A program made the position numbers and the translations under genes. A DNA stretch of 64,000 bases, taken from positions 28,870,501 through 28,934,500 of the forward strand of contig JAPQWV010000002.1 of the NCBI GenBank assembly GCA_027422505.1, given 5' to 3'. Shown piece by piece: positions 50,301-62,119 of the stretch. Source of the stretch: Craterostigma plantagineum (lineage: Eukaryota; Streptophyta; Magnoliopsida; Lamiales; Linderniaceae). Numbering within the stretch: the first letter of the stretch is position 1; every line of letters starts with the position of its first letter. The notes below the pieces were generated by a model. That model was not told the origin of the DNA. It was given only the letters and a program-made list of their open reading frames with translations, and ran no database searches.

Positions 50301-51498
50301 GGCCGACATGGGTTGATATGATTTGATCTCTGGCTTATACTATAATTGCTTCTCCAGGTTAGAACTCGGTCAGTGACTTTACCGAATCATATATGCTCGA
50401 GTGAGGATATACTGAGACATGGAACGAAGCTTCTTAAAGCTGAATTCCCAGTATCTCTTCGTCTGATAGGTACGAAAACCAAATAATAAAATTTTTATGA
50501 TGCTTTATGTTTTCGTTCCTTGGTTATATTCGTAGTTCTCCTGATTTCTGTCTGTTCTCTTGTGGCTCTGTGCCTTGATTGTATTTCTGCGTATCTTACC
50601 GAAACATGTTTGCCATAGAACTGATGCTCATGACATTCCTCGATTCAGTAGTATATATATCACGAGATTTTCTTACCAATAGGACTTCGAATGTCCCAAT
50701 TCAATGAGGGTACAAACGGTGCTGCCCATGATCCAAAGCAAAAAACACTTTCTAACTTCATGGTCACACATGAGTCTGCTTCATGTAGCGCTTTGGGAGA
50801 TGAAGCACTCTTCGAATCCCATAGCAGTGATGACATCTTAGCCAGTTGTGCTACTCTTCCTTTACATGAAGGGCGTGAAAATATTGATTTTCCCAATCCC
50901 ACAAGCTTAAGGGACCACAATGACAATAATACAGAGGCGTCAAGGCTTGATCTCCAGCTAGCAAAAATCAGACATGATGTGAGAGTCCTAACTGATTCAT
51001 CTCTATGTGATGAAGCTAATATATACTCATCTCAGGGGGAAATAGTTTATTGAGGAGAACCTACCTCATTTTTTTGCTTCTCTTATTTAGGCAAATAACT
51101 CGCTTGAAGAGACTGCGTCAAAGTCCGAAGAGTCGATATGTTGGTTAAATGACTACCAATGTTCGGTATGCGGAGCCGAACTGCCCCCCTCATTTGTTCA
51201 GGAAAGACAAGAGCATCTTGATTTTCATATTGCTCAAAGGCTGCAAGAAGAGGATTCTTCTATAAATATCGACAGAACTTTCAGCCGTGATATCAAGTAA
51301 TATAAATTGCGAGTGATTGAATTTTATTATCATCAGAAGACACTTTGAATACCTGGTGATTTCAACATTTTTATTACCAGGTCAGCTGAAAAGGATCAAG
51401 CAGGACAGAGTCGACCGAGGAAGAAGCTGAGAAGATCGCAACCTCCTTCGAAGGGTAAGCACATACCTATCGATGCATTCTTTGCCAAGACCACTTAA
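47336..51498 (+). CDS. POLK: DNA polymerase kappa (Y family), fourteen exons
   Basis: Exons: 47336-47414, 47496-47668, 47956-48129, 48282-48405, 48498-48598, 48735-48821, 49122-49217, 49328-49448, 49663-49791, 50050-50141, 50358-50469, 50683-50978, 51091-51296, 51381-51498. Phases agree and the product is 635 residues. It is a translesion DNA polymerase acting in the nucleus at damaged templates. The N-terminal clasp has NAKAGMEGVDKEKVQRIVYE; metal-binding residues lie in LHVDMDAFYASVE (Asp107) and SLDEAYLDI (Asp198, Glu199); IGGIGKVTE is the thumb helix-hairpin-helix. One ubiquitin-binding zinc finger (Cys552, Cys555, His570, His574) and a C-terminal PCNA-binding-like IPIDAFF follow. No sign of decay. 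Confidence 0.95.
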
Positions 51499-52459
51499 AA
51501 AGTATATGATGCATTGGAGATACTATTACATATACTTGTTCACTTTAATAATAGTATTCAATTTGTATAGAGTGGATCAATGCTTACCATGGCGTGATGA
51601 TAAAATTTGTTCTCGCCATTTAAAAACTTGGCCTGTGACTAATAGAATGGACCGACCGGGATGTAAATAAATTGTAGTAGTAAAATTTTGGAAAGACGAA
51701 ACATAAAATCAATGAAGAAAAGACACGAAAAGAAGTGTGAAAAAACGTTGAAACGAATTTATTTCCAGCGATTATTGAATCAACTTCTATAATAAGAAAA
51801 GACGCTATTCAGCTTCTTTGTCTTGGTGCTATATATCTTTGCTTCGCCGGCCTTGAGTTTCACATTTCTGAGTTAGAGACTTTTTATCAACATGTCATTG
51901 TTATTATGGTTCGAACTGAATTACATATAAATGTCATTGATGATGATCGAAGCAACGAAGTAGAAATCTTTAGCTGATTTAACTAAAACAACTTGAGGTG
52001 TTCGAAAAGTCATGCAATTTCATTGATTAACTACTTGTAAATCGCAGACAAAAACGTTACCCGTTCCTCAATGCCATTAAATATCTTTACACAGCTCACA
52101 ATTTCAAAAGGACGTGATTTTCCAAAATGCAAAAGACTCAATAAAACTAATAATACAACAATCCGCCAGCTTCTTCACGCACTCACCACCACGGCATGCA
52201 CAAGAAAAGCGACACCTCCACAAAGAGAAGAATAAAAAAAATAAAACGCTAGTGAGCAATAATATCAATCCTATGAAAACACCAAATACAAAGCCAACAA
52301 CAAGATAGAATGCGTCACACAAGTGTGGCAAAAGGGGGGACGACACTCACAAAGATCATTATTTCTTGTAATACCATCGACATGTAAGAAGCCGCGGCCC
52401 CATTTATCCCTGCGAACGAAAATCATATCAATAGTAAAAATGCAGAATCCATTCACCAA
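51499..52459. other. Shared 3' region of two convergent genes
   Basis: The polymerase gene and the glucanase gene converge here, so this stretch holds both 3' UTRs. On the minus strand a good acceptor at about 52412 opens a frame reading NGAAASYMSMVLQEIMIFVS and more hydrophobic residues to a stop near 52327. This could be an alternative C-terminus of the glucanase. Confidence 0.4.
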
Positions 52460-54575
52460 TTAATCGACAAATGAATCCAGATCAAAATCTGACGACGCCG
52501 ACGTTAAAGAAGGGCTCGGCGTAAAGGGATATATTCCTGTAGGAGCCGTTGGGACTGAGTTGTTGATCGCCGATGGGCTCATAGGTGTAGCCGTTGGCAC
52601 TGCGTTAACCGCTGGTGGGCCCATAGGCGGGCCCATTGGTTGACCCATCGGAGGCACGCGAGGTGGCGTGCTTGGGATTGGCGTTGTTGAGTTTATGGCC
52701 GGAGTTGTACTCGGCGCTGGCATCGGAGACTTCAAGGACAAGAAAAAACAAATCATGTAAGAAATAATATATAATTATATTAATCATGGTTTTGTATGTC
52801 ACAATTCTAAACCCATTTGCACGAGTTTAGAATAGATAAACACTCATTGTAAATCCACTAACCATATTTTTATACGTATGTTCTACATCCTCTAGCTAGT
52901 CCCCGGAATTTATTTTTGTTTTTAAATAGAAATTAGTTTTACTTTTTCAAAATATATCGATTATTTCCTATTTTAAACCTAATCTTAAATAGAAGTTGTT
53001 AAATTATAAAGAATAATGTAACCAATTAAGGGTATAATGAAGATTTTATTTTATTTCTTAACACGTGCGTAACTTCCTCAAACGGTTTGTATTCAAAATT
53101 GGAGGGAGTATAAACCTTACTAATTTGAAAAAACCACCTAAATATAAAGCTACTACCAAAAAAGCCCTAAGAAGGAATCAAAATTCATTCATTCATTCAC
53201 CTGCGTATTGCTGCTACTGCTCCTCGACAACCCAACTTCGTAAGTCGGGGTGAGATCGGGCTTAAAAAGCCCGAACGAACGTTCTGATGCGGGCCCGGGC
53301 TTTAAGTCTTCGTCGTAGAGCGCGAACAGATAGGTGTCGACGGACTTCCCGGGCATGAGGGGCGTCCCTACGTTCGACCTGAGGTGGTTTAACAAATTAC
53401 CGTTATACCCCTTCGCATTTTCGAGGCTCGGGCCGACCTCGTTGGGATCTCCCCTGTAAGGCCAGCCCGTCTCGGCCACTACGATCTCCACGTCCTTAAA
53501 TCCCATCGACTTTAGAGCAGAGTGCACGGCATCCACCTAATAATAATATATTCATGTGAGAAATAAAATGAATTAATAGAAGCTACTATAATGTGTCTTT
53601 TCTTCTTTTACCTGGGCATCGAACATGTTCATGTACTTGATCCCGGTTCCCGGGTCGACCCGACCCGGGTTGGGCTGGAAGAGGCAGAAGGCAAGGGTTT
53701 CGGGTCGCGGGTCGCTTTGGTATGCGAAGAACGGGTACGGGTTTATCATGAGGGGCGACCCGTTTGAGCTGTGGAACTGCAGCAAAGCTTTCATTGTGTC
53801 TCCGTACCCGAACGCACCCGAGGATGGCGGGTCGGATCGGGTCAGGACCGACATGGCGTGGACTGTTGAGACCTTTACTTTTCCGCCCAAGGAGGCTGCA
53901 ATAAACGAAAGGTTAAATTAGCTGAAATTGATTGATTTGATTGCTTTGTATAATGTGTTGAGATTGATTACTACCAGCGTTGAGGGCATTTTGGACATTC
54001 TGCATAGCGGGCAGGAGCTGCGACGCCAGGTTTGGGTCGGGTGACGTCACCACCTCGTTGCCCACCGACACGACGATGATCTTGCTCGCCGGGTAATAAG
54101 CCATGACGTTGGAATTCACCCAATTTCCGGCGAAGTTTGGGTCGGCGGCGAGGGCGGGGATGTCGCCGTTGGCCGCTCCGATCACTATTCCGACGCCGGT
54201 GTTCGCCAGAGCCTTGATTATCGCCGGGTCGGCGCCGTACAGGCGGACTTTCTCGATTGTCGTCGACTGTAGAAGCTTAGCGGTGGCTTCCGGCGGAGGA
54301 AGGTTGTCGGCGACCAACCCGTAGTTTACTCCGACGAAAGGCTGAGAATCTGAAACGCGTCAAGTTTACTTCAAAATTGTAGGTCGTAATTCAAGAAATG
54401 GAGGAAATAATCGCGAAATCAAACGAAGAAATTAATTAATCAAGAAAACCCGAGAAAAGAAATAAAATAAAATTCAAGAACAAGAAAACCCCAACTCACT
54501 TGTGCGAGGAACACAACAAAAGCATCCAAGTAAGAGCAGCAGAAGACTGTAATACAAGTGCATAAATGACGCCAT
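52460..54575 (-). CDS. Glucan endo-1,3-beta-glucosidase (GH17), secreted, five exons
   Basis: Exons in gene order: 54575-54500, 54349-53975, 53895-53612, 53536-53201, 52729-52460; 446 residues. The enzyme cuts beta-1,3-glucan (callose) in the cell wall or apoplast. Residues 1 to about 24 (MASFMHLYYSLLLLLLGCFC) are a signal peptide; an in-frame ATG at 54608 would add 11 residues. VGVNYG starts the barrel, the proton donor is in SVGNEVV (Glu124) and the nucleophile in VVAETGW (Glu267). It is closest to the plant group that carries a C-terminal X8 callose-binding module, but X8 is absent here. Instead the last exon is a Pro/Met/Thr-rich tail ending DSFVD. A TATA box lies near 54786. Confidence 0.92.
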
Positions 54576-54782
54576 CGCCTTATGATGATAACTATTTGAA
54601 AAGTTCATACTGTATCAATATGAGGTTGAAGAAGATGAGGTATAGTATAGAAGTTTACTACGGCAAATTAAATAATGATTGTTATTAAAATAAAACGGCT
54701 AGCTGCTAAGGTTCTTCAATGAGGTGGCGAAAAAGTGTTCGAAAGTAGAATGTAAACGTGGTGGGGTTGGCAAGTAATGGAA

Positions 54783-54790
54783 TATTTATA
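54783..54790 (-). promoter_or_regulatory. TATA box of the GH17 gene
   Basis: TATAAATA on the minus strand, about 210 bases upstream of the chosen start codon, which predicts a leader of about 180 bases. Inferred from motif and distance. Confidence 0.5.
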
Positions 54791-56700
54791 GATTCCTGGC
54801 GTTTGAATTAGGACGGATCATATGGAGTTTCAAAATTTTAAATTAATTCTGTTCATCAAAACAATTAGTGATAAATAAATGTTCACGAGATACCCAAAGT
54901 AATGTTAATGCGATTCCACCTTTTCATTAAGTTCAATTCAAAGTAAACTGGATTTAATTGTCGACAATCGGACAAACGTCTACTTTCAACCTCCATCATA
55001 GGTACCAAACTCAATCTCACGAAGAAGTTTAATTTTTTATAAGGTTGCGGGCTAACTCCCCTCTATAGTCAATTAATTTAGAGTGGAACTCCTTGTGAAC
55101 TTATGAGTTTAGGCTTATTGGCTATAAGGATTTTTCATTCCCCAATATCTGATATCGTACTCATTACTCATTATTCTAGCATGAATACAATACAATGTGG
55201 ATAATGTGTCTCCACGCTTGCAACGATATTTGATGTTTCACAAATTATGTCTCCATCTATGTCCCAAATGATCAGATCCGTAAAAATTTTAATCCGACGG
55301 TTCATAAACTTTCTTTTTTATTTATTAATTATGCTAATCATGTATTCCACCAAATCATAAAATCGTCGTTATTTCATGAGATTTATATGATAAAAATAAG
55401 TAGACACGTCCAATTTATTCCTTATTTATTAATATGATCGATTTGATACTCATATCATATATTTTCCGATAATCATAAAAAATCAATTTTAACAGAGTGG
55501 GACAGAAAATGAGATAGAGATTATGAGACGGTCCAAATGCGTAGCAGTAAAATCTAGAGTTAAGATGAAACCCTGTGGTGCAGATAGCTATCATCTTATT
55601 TTATACTTAGTACAATATCACCGATTCTTTTTGAAGTATTATATGTACAGGAGGAAAAGTTTATAAATAGGCACATTATGTCGTCTAAAATTGGGCAATT
55701 AGAGTTACGTGACTTCATTTTGGCACTATTATATCCACATTTGAAATTAACGACGAATACCAATTTAGGACTGCTGTACTATACGGTAAAGTACGTAGCT
55801 TTGGATCACGATGTTATGTCGCAATACTATTTACGGGTTCTATCAAACTCTTTGCTTACTCTTTCAATTAATATATAATTGGAAAATAGACGGATTTTCG
55901 GACACGCATATCTTACTTGACTGTACATAGAAATATGAGTATTGAAATAAAGGAATTACCAAGATTCGAAGACCAAGTTGTCAGCTTACCTAAGAAAATG
56001 AATGTAATTACTTAGGTCTTAAGAATAAAAAAGTTGAGAAAACATGGGGTTGGGTTGGGACCAAAAGCCAAAACAACAAAGAAAGAAAACAACACAAAGT
56101 GCACGACTTTCTATTCGATACTTATTGACATATTACGCAAGCAGATGACGTGTCGATTGATGATGTGATTATTTCAAGAATCCCAACAATGCATCTAAAC
56201 TTTGCCGTCAAATATACTTGGGAGGATATTCGATGCATGTATTATAGGAGTAACAAAACCCCACCTATTATTCTTGTTGAGTAAGAAAAGTGGAAAACTT
56301 GCTTCTTAAAACTATCCTATATTTATAATCGATTCCACCATCATTTTACAATTATGGTATGTGTTTTCTTAGATTAGACTAAAAAAAACAATTAATAACC
56401 AATGTATTTCAGTATAATTTTTTTTTCAACTGGATATTTATAAATAGTCCACTAAAATATCTCGGTCTTGATTATAAACAATCTTAACTAAAATGAATGA
56501 GACAAAATATTAGGGTCTTAATTATAAATATCACGGGTTAATATGAGGCTTATAACCAAGCATTGTCTTGTGTCTTTTGGACATTATGAAACTACAATGC
56601 AATGATTATGCGATCCCAAAAACCTCATGATTCCTTACACATTAATTTAACGCTATTTGGATGGTGAAATGAGCATAGCATATGGTCACTCTTAACATGG

Positions 56701-56932
56701 AGAGAAATCTTACTTCGCTCACCTTTTGTGAGCATCTTATGTAGGCGCCTCTTATATAGCATTTTTCGGTGCCACATAGACGTGTTATTTCAACAAGAGG
56801 TGATGCAACTATTCCATGTCAAACCTATCAATCAATGCTATATCACCTATGTTGAAATAACACTTATGTGGCACCGAAACAATTCACATAAGGTGTTCGG
56901 GTGAGCACCATAAAAATTTCTCATAGAGCATA
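56701..56932. mobile_element. Palindromic MITE, ~230 bp
   Basis: The left end GAGAAATCTTACTTCGCTCA is mirrored by a right end whose complement reads GAGAAATTTTTATGGTGCTC. Inside, GGTGCCACATAGACGTGTTA and its near-complement fold back again. Borders are within a few bases; the target duplication is not clear. Confidence 0.55.
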
Positions 56933-58101
56933 ATCTTCAATCTTTCACGTATTGTGCTTTTCCTCCCAATACTTAGCCGCAGTCACTTTTGTCGTCCTCT
57001 CGGATGAGCATCACCTCCGTCCTCCTATTCCTGCGCGTTGATTTCTTAGATTCATCATTTCGGCTCTATATGAGAAAACTGAATATTAAAAGACCTAATG
57101 TGCGAACCAACACGCCGGGCACATCAAAGATGACCGTACCTCTATGGCAGCGAAGATGATCGCGACGTCGGATAGTGAGAGGAAGCACAATATAAGAGAG
57201 ATTTTATATGATGCTCACAGTGGTTGCTCACCGTAGCAACTATGTTTATAATATATATATATACGCATATTTATGCGCTTCGATGTTAGTTGTGTTGTTC
57301 TACTTCTACATGCAATAGGTCGAAAATACCTAACCGAGGGACTGTCCGACGACGCTTCTTATATGTAGACGTGTTCGTCCATTTACGGTTACGATTCACG
57401 GTTATTATTTTTTCTTCAAAATTAATTCTCTGAAATAATTGAAAAAAAAAGAAGAAGTTAGATTTTTTATATATAAAAGCATTAGAAAATTTCTCGTAGA
57501 AATTTATATAAAAAATAACTACAATATTCGAAACAAAAAAATTAGACGTCAAATAGTAAAAGATCCTATGATTATCGCTAATTCTTCGATTTCGATTTTC
57601 GCCGATGGACACTCAGTCGTAGGTATCTCATTCTAAAGAAAGATCAAGTCTATAACTCAATATTCACTTACGTCTTCTAACGTCAGTTTTATAATCGTTA
57701 AAAAACAAAATAAGAAATACAAAATGGTGAATTAATTACAAATGATTACTATAATAAGAACAATAAAATCATATTAATTTAGTATATCATAGACGGTTAT
57801 AACCGCCGGTTTACGGTTAGAAAATGAATAACATTAATAGAAATTTATAACTGATGGTCCGTTTAACCGTAATTGTAACCGCAGTTAACTAGCCATTGAC
57901 CGACGGTTCAACTACGTTACGAATTTTCAAATTTTATTAACATCTACTTATCTGTCAGTGAGATATGATGTCCGATCCTTTGACTTTTTTTAGACCATAT
58001 TCAATAGAATGCAAACTCAATATCATATTAAAAAATTACTCCAAACGAATCAAAAAATCAATAAAAAAATAATTTGTGGTTTCTCTCCTGTCAAAGAAAC
58101 G

Positions 58102-58104
<3 letters not shown>

Positions 58105-58152
<48 letters not shown>
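58105..58152. repeat. (AT)n microsatellite
   Basis: 48 bases of AT dinucleotides. Confidence 0.95.
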
Positions 58153-58155
<3 letters not shown>

Positions 58156-58865
58156 TTTGAACCCGTAAAATGAGTTTCATATCCAAAAATTGCATATAAA
58201 GTCCTTTTTATTTTTCTAATAATTAAATACCCCTAAAAAATAAAATTATTACATTTACTAACAATATGTTTCATATCTTATTATTTTTTTTTATTTCTTT
58301 CGATGTCATATAAAATTATTTATTTTAAAACTTAAGTTTTAACATATACATTTACTATTAAAAAGTTGCAAAAGATGGTACGAAAGTGAATATTACAAAT
58401 ATAGTTTTTTGATATACGGAATAAATTTAATAATTGAAGATGATCGTGAATTTTGAGTTACGATACAAATTTGTCCTTAGAGATGATCTTATGCTTGCTG
58501 CAAGTGCCCTGTGGTATAGTAAGCAACAGTTTACTTTTTGTAACTAGACGTGGGGTTTGGGCCGGGCCGACCCGGAACCGGCCCAAAACCGGCCCGTTAG
58601 CCCGGCCCAAACCCGGAACCGGTATAACCGGTTCCAGAACCGGTAACCGGCCCATTATATTTGGGCTGGGCCGGTTTTTGGGCCGCGGAACCGCGGATCA
58701 CCGGTTCCGGTTCCCGGATCCAGATCCGCGGTTCCGGTTCCGGTTCCGAACCGGAACCGGAACCGGCCCAACGGCTATATAGCCGTTGGGCCAACGGCAA
58801 TCTGATATTTTTTTTCTAATTTTTAAACACTGTAAAATTACAGTTTTAGTCCCAAACGAAAAATC

Positions 58866-58873
58866 TATAAATA
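58866..58873 (+). promoter_or_regulatory. TATA box of the hAT transposase
   Basis: TATAAATA, 196 bases before the transposase ATG. The same TATA-like sequence is kept in the deleted copy near 6186 on the other strand. Confidence 0.55.
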
Positions 58874-59068
58874 CCACCCCATTTTAACCATTTTAACTCA
58901 CAATTACATCCAAATCTCTTCCAAACTCTCTCAAAAGCTCTCAAAAAAATCATCATATTAATATTTAATATTATTAACATTAATAATTATTTTATTATTA
59001 CTACACTACACTACTACCTACACACACTCACTTATTATTACCAATAATTAAATTATTATTTTACACTT

Positions 59069-61205
59069 ATGGCGTCGTCATCGAGAAATCCTAACCCTCG
59101 TGACGAAGATGTTTTTATGGTTTTAGGTCACGCCGACACATTTCGGGGAAATGGCGACACCGACGAGGAGACCGATATACCGGAACCGCAACAGACGAGA
59201 GCGACCGACGAGGGACCGAGCCAAGCTTCTACGGCGATGACAAAAAGGAAGCAACAACCGCGTGGTCGGCGGTCTAAGGTATGGAATTTTTTCGATTTAG
59301 AAATGGATAAAAATAATGCCGCTTCAGGTACCGCTTATTGCAAAATGTGCCGCCACCCCTACACAATTAAGAGCGGACCGAATCAAGGTGGGACGGGCTC
59401 GATGAAAAAACACCTCCAGAGGGCGCATAACTTCGGGGACGATCTAGAGCCGGTAGGGACCGAACCCCGACAACAACAAATAAACGTAAGTACGGGTAAT
59501 AATTTTGTTATTACTAGGGAAATTTCTAAAAAAGCATTAGTTAAATTCGTAGTTATGTGTGAAGAACCCTTTTGCATTGCGGAAAGTGAAGGGTTTATCG
59601 AATTTACGAGTACGATACAACCCGGATTCCATAACGTGACCCGTAAAACCCTTAGGAAATATGTGTTAGAAACTTTTCAGGAATATCAAACTAGCTTAAT
59701 TAGTCATTTAGCCAACATTACGTGTAGGATTAGTTTGACTACCGATATTTGGACTAATATTACGTCGCAATCTTATTTAGTCGTCACCGCCCATTGGATA
59801 GATGAAACATGGACCATGCAAAAACGTATTCTTTCCCTAGATCCCCTAGATTCGCAACATAATGCCACTACGATATCGAACTATGTGTTGAATGTCGTTA
59901 ATAAATATTGTATTCAAGATAAGATTATGTCTATCACCTTAGATAATGCTAGCGCGAACAACGTAGCGATAGTGATCCTTCGTAGGCAACTTAGGTTACC
60001 CTTAGACGGCAAATTATTACATGCTAGGTGCGCTTGCCATATTATTAACTTGTGTGTGCAATGTGCTTTTGACGAAGTTTTGGGAGATATTGTAGAAAAG
60101 TTTAAGGTAATAGGTAAGTTACTTCGAGAACGCCGCATCGGAACGTCGTGGAAGCAAACCGTCCTTGCCGCCGGCCTCCCGTACAAGAAGTTTCCGTTGC
60201 CAGTCCCGACTAGGTGGAACTCGTTGTACCATCTCCTCAGCACCTTCATGCGTTACAAGGACTTGTTGACGCCTTTTTGGAACGAGGCCGCGGTCAGCAC
60301 CACCTCCAGGTATGAATTACGACCACTTGATTGGGATATTGTAGGTTTGGTCGTGTCTATACTTGAAGTGTTCGCCGAGGCTACGGAGAAATTTTCCGGA
60401 GTTCACTACCCGACGTCCCCCTTATTCGTCCCGAACCTCTTCGCGATGTGCTACAAGTTCGTGGAGTTTCGCAACAATCCGTACTTGGGTGGTTTCATCC
60501 AAAATATGGAGCAGAAGTTCAAGAAGTATTGGAAACCATCCCAATAGTACACGGTTTGTCGGCCATACTCGATCCTAGTTGCGGTGTTGATACATTTTAT
60601 ATTTTTTTCGAATATTATGCTCAGTTTCTTGGAAAGAAGTGGACGACCAAAAGGCGTCAATTCACGCTTCTCTCCAAGAACTTTTTTCTTTTTATGCATC
60701 TGAGCAGGGACATAGCGTGGAGCAATCCGTACCAGCGAGTGAAGCCGGTTCGTCGGAAGGAGGCGGCGGCGCAATGGGACTACTACGAAGATTGAAGGCG
60801 CAAAAGACGAAGACCAAAACGCGTGCGTCGGGGTCGAACACGAATGAGATTCAGCTCTACCTGAGCCACAACTTCCAGACTCCCGAAGACTTCGACGTTT
60901 TGGCCTGGTGGAAGTCGAACGCGACTCTTTATCCGACCCTCTCCGCCGTCGCTCGAGACGTTTTAGCCGTGGAAGCGTCTAGCGTCGCCTCCGAGTCCGC
61001 ATTCTCTACCTCCGGGCGAATTATCGGCGACAGACGCGCGAGCCTTAACCCGACTTCCCTCGCAATGTTAACATTATTGAAGGATTGGTATTTGGCCGAA
61101 TCGAAGAACCGACGGGAGAACGCCATCGACGAGTTCCGTTCTTCCAGTTCGGACGAAGACGAAGAGGCCTCTAACATAGTTTTAATTAATAGTCAAGTCG
61201 AATAA
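59069..61205 (+). pseudogene. hAT transposase with two frameshifts
   Basis: Frame 1 (59069-60547, 492 codons) has a BED zinc finger at residues 71-121 (Cys91, Cys94, His115, His120), then the RNase-H-like core with TTDIWTN, LDNASANN and RCACHIINLC. The frame breaks at about 60535-60547. The next part, LSAILDPSCGV and FEYYAQFLG, is in another frame (about 60540-60637). A second shift near 60636 leads to 60639-61205, which holds the hAT dimerisation domain with SVASESAFSTSGRIIGDRR. Family order is complete, so only two small indels separate it from an open gene. I see no splice signals that would explain the breaks. Confidence 0.85.
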
Positions 61206-61636
61206 ATTGTATTTTTATTTAGAATATTTTTTCTTTTTTGTATTTTGTAACTTGTAAGTTTTAGATTTATTTTTCTTTCTTTATGTTTTTATTTGTATTT
61301 TTTAGGTAGTTTTTTTTTTTTTTTGTACTTTTCTTATCTTTTTTTTGTTTTTTTGGAATAAAATTTTTGGATATTTTCTAAAGAATTTTTTCATAGCAAA
61401 AAAAAAATAAAAAAATAAAAAAAATAATAAACGGGCCGCCGGAACCGGCCCAAAATAGGCCCGGGGGTTCTTCGTATGGTTCTGTTCCGGTCCCTGGAAA
61501 ATGGTTCCGGAACTGGACCCGAACCGGAACTGGACCGAACCGGAATCGGAACAGTGCCGGAACCGGTAGAACCGGAACCGGTAGAACCGGCCCGGAACCG
61601 GCCCAACCCGGCCCAAAGCCCAGCACTATTTGTAAC

Positions 61637-62119
61637 TTTTACTCTTTATGTCCCAGCAACTATATCACATAAGTTGCTGAACACGCAAATTAAAGTGATA
61701 TTATTATATTATAATAATACAGTACAATGGGTTTGATATAAACAACATGTTTAAATTTATAAACTTTTCATATATTCCCACCATTTACTTTTCCCTCTAA
61801 TTATACTTAAAATGGTGTTTAATGTTTTATCCAAAACGGAAATGTGATAAAATTAGAGGGACGGAGTGGGTACTTCCAATGCTAAAAAAACACTCTTCCA
61901 AATGGAGATGGAAGAATATCAAGAATGTGATTTCGGAAACTCACGACGTTAGAATGCTAATTGGTTTTTTAAAGAAAAAAAACTTACAAAAAATAAATAA
62001 TCTTTCTAATCTTCCAAATTCGCTACAACAGACAAGAAAAATGTTTTATAATTAATTACCTAGACTGTATTATCACATCTAGTGGAGTTTGTACTCATGA
62101 ATTCACCTTCTTTTAACTC
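61637..62119. other. Spacer, no gene seen
   Basis: AT-rich. The right part is probably the 3' UTR of the leftward homeodomain gene. A strong donor-like GTAAGAG overlaps that gene's stop codon, so a further 3' exon in this stretch cannot be excluded. Confidence 0.4.

Larger units (their letters stand above)
54800..58536. other. AT-rich spacer with MITEs, no gene seen
   Basis: ORFs at 55678-55878 and 57286-57636 have no family support. A MITE lies at 56701-56932 and a related end near 57196-57235. From 57340 to 57930 ACGGTTA and AACCG motifs recur on both sides of AT-rich DNA, possibly an old hAT element. An (AT)n tract lies at 58105-58152. Confidence 0.45.
58545..61628 (+). mobile_element. 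hAT transposon of autonomous type, 3,084 bp
   Basis: A perfect 8-bp duplication TTTGTAAC (58537-58544 and 61629-61636) flanks it. The ends are TAGACGTGGGGTTTGGGCC and GGCCCAAAGCCCAGCACTA. Both subterminal regions are packed with CCGGAACCGG and GGCCC units, the likely transposase-binding sites. A TATA box (TATAAATA, 58866-58873), a leader and a transposase region (59069-61205) follow. The intact duplication suggests fairly recent insertion. A deleted relative sits at 5653-6480 in the opposite orientation. Confidence 0.92.

Noticed and set aside
50660..50926. 88-codon antisense ORF in polymerase kappa exon 12
   Set aside because: Shadow of a supported exon.
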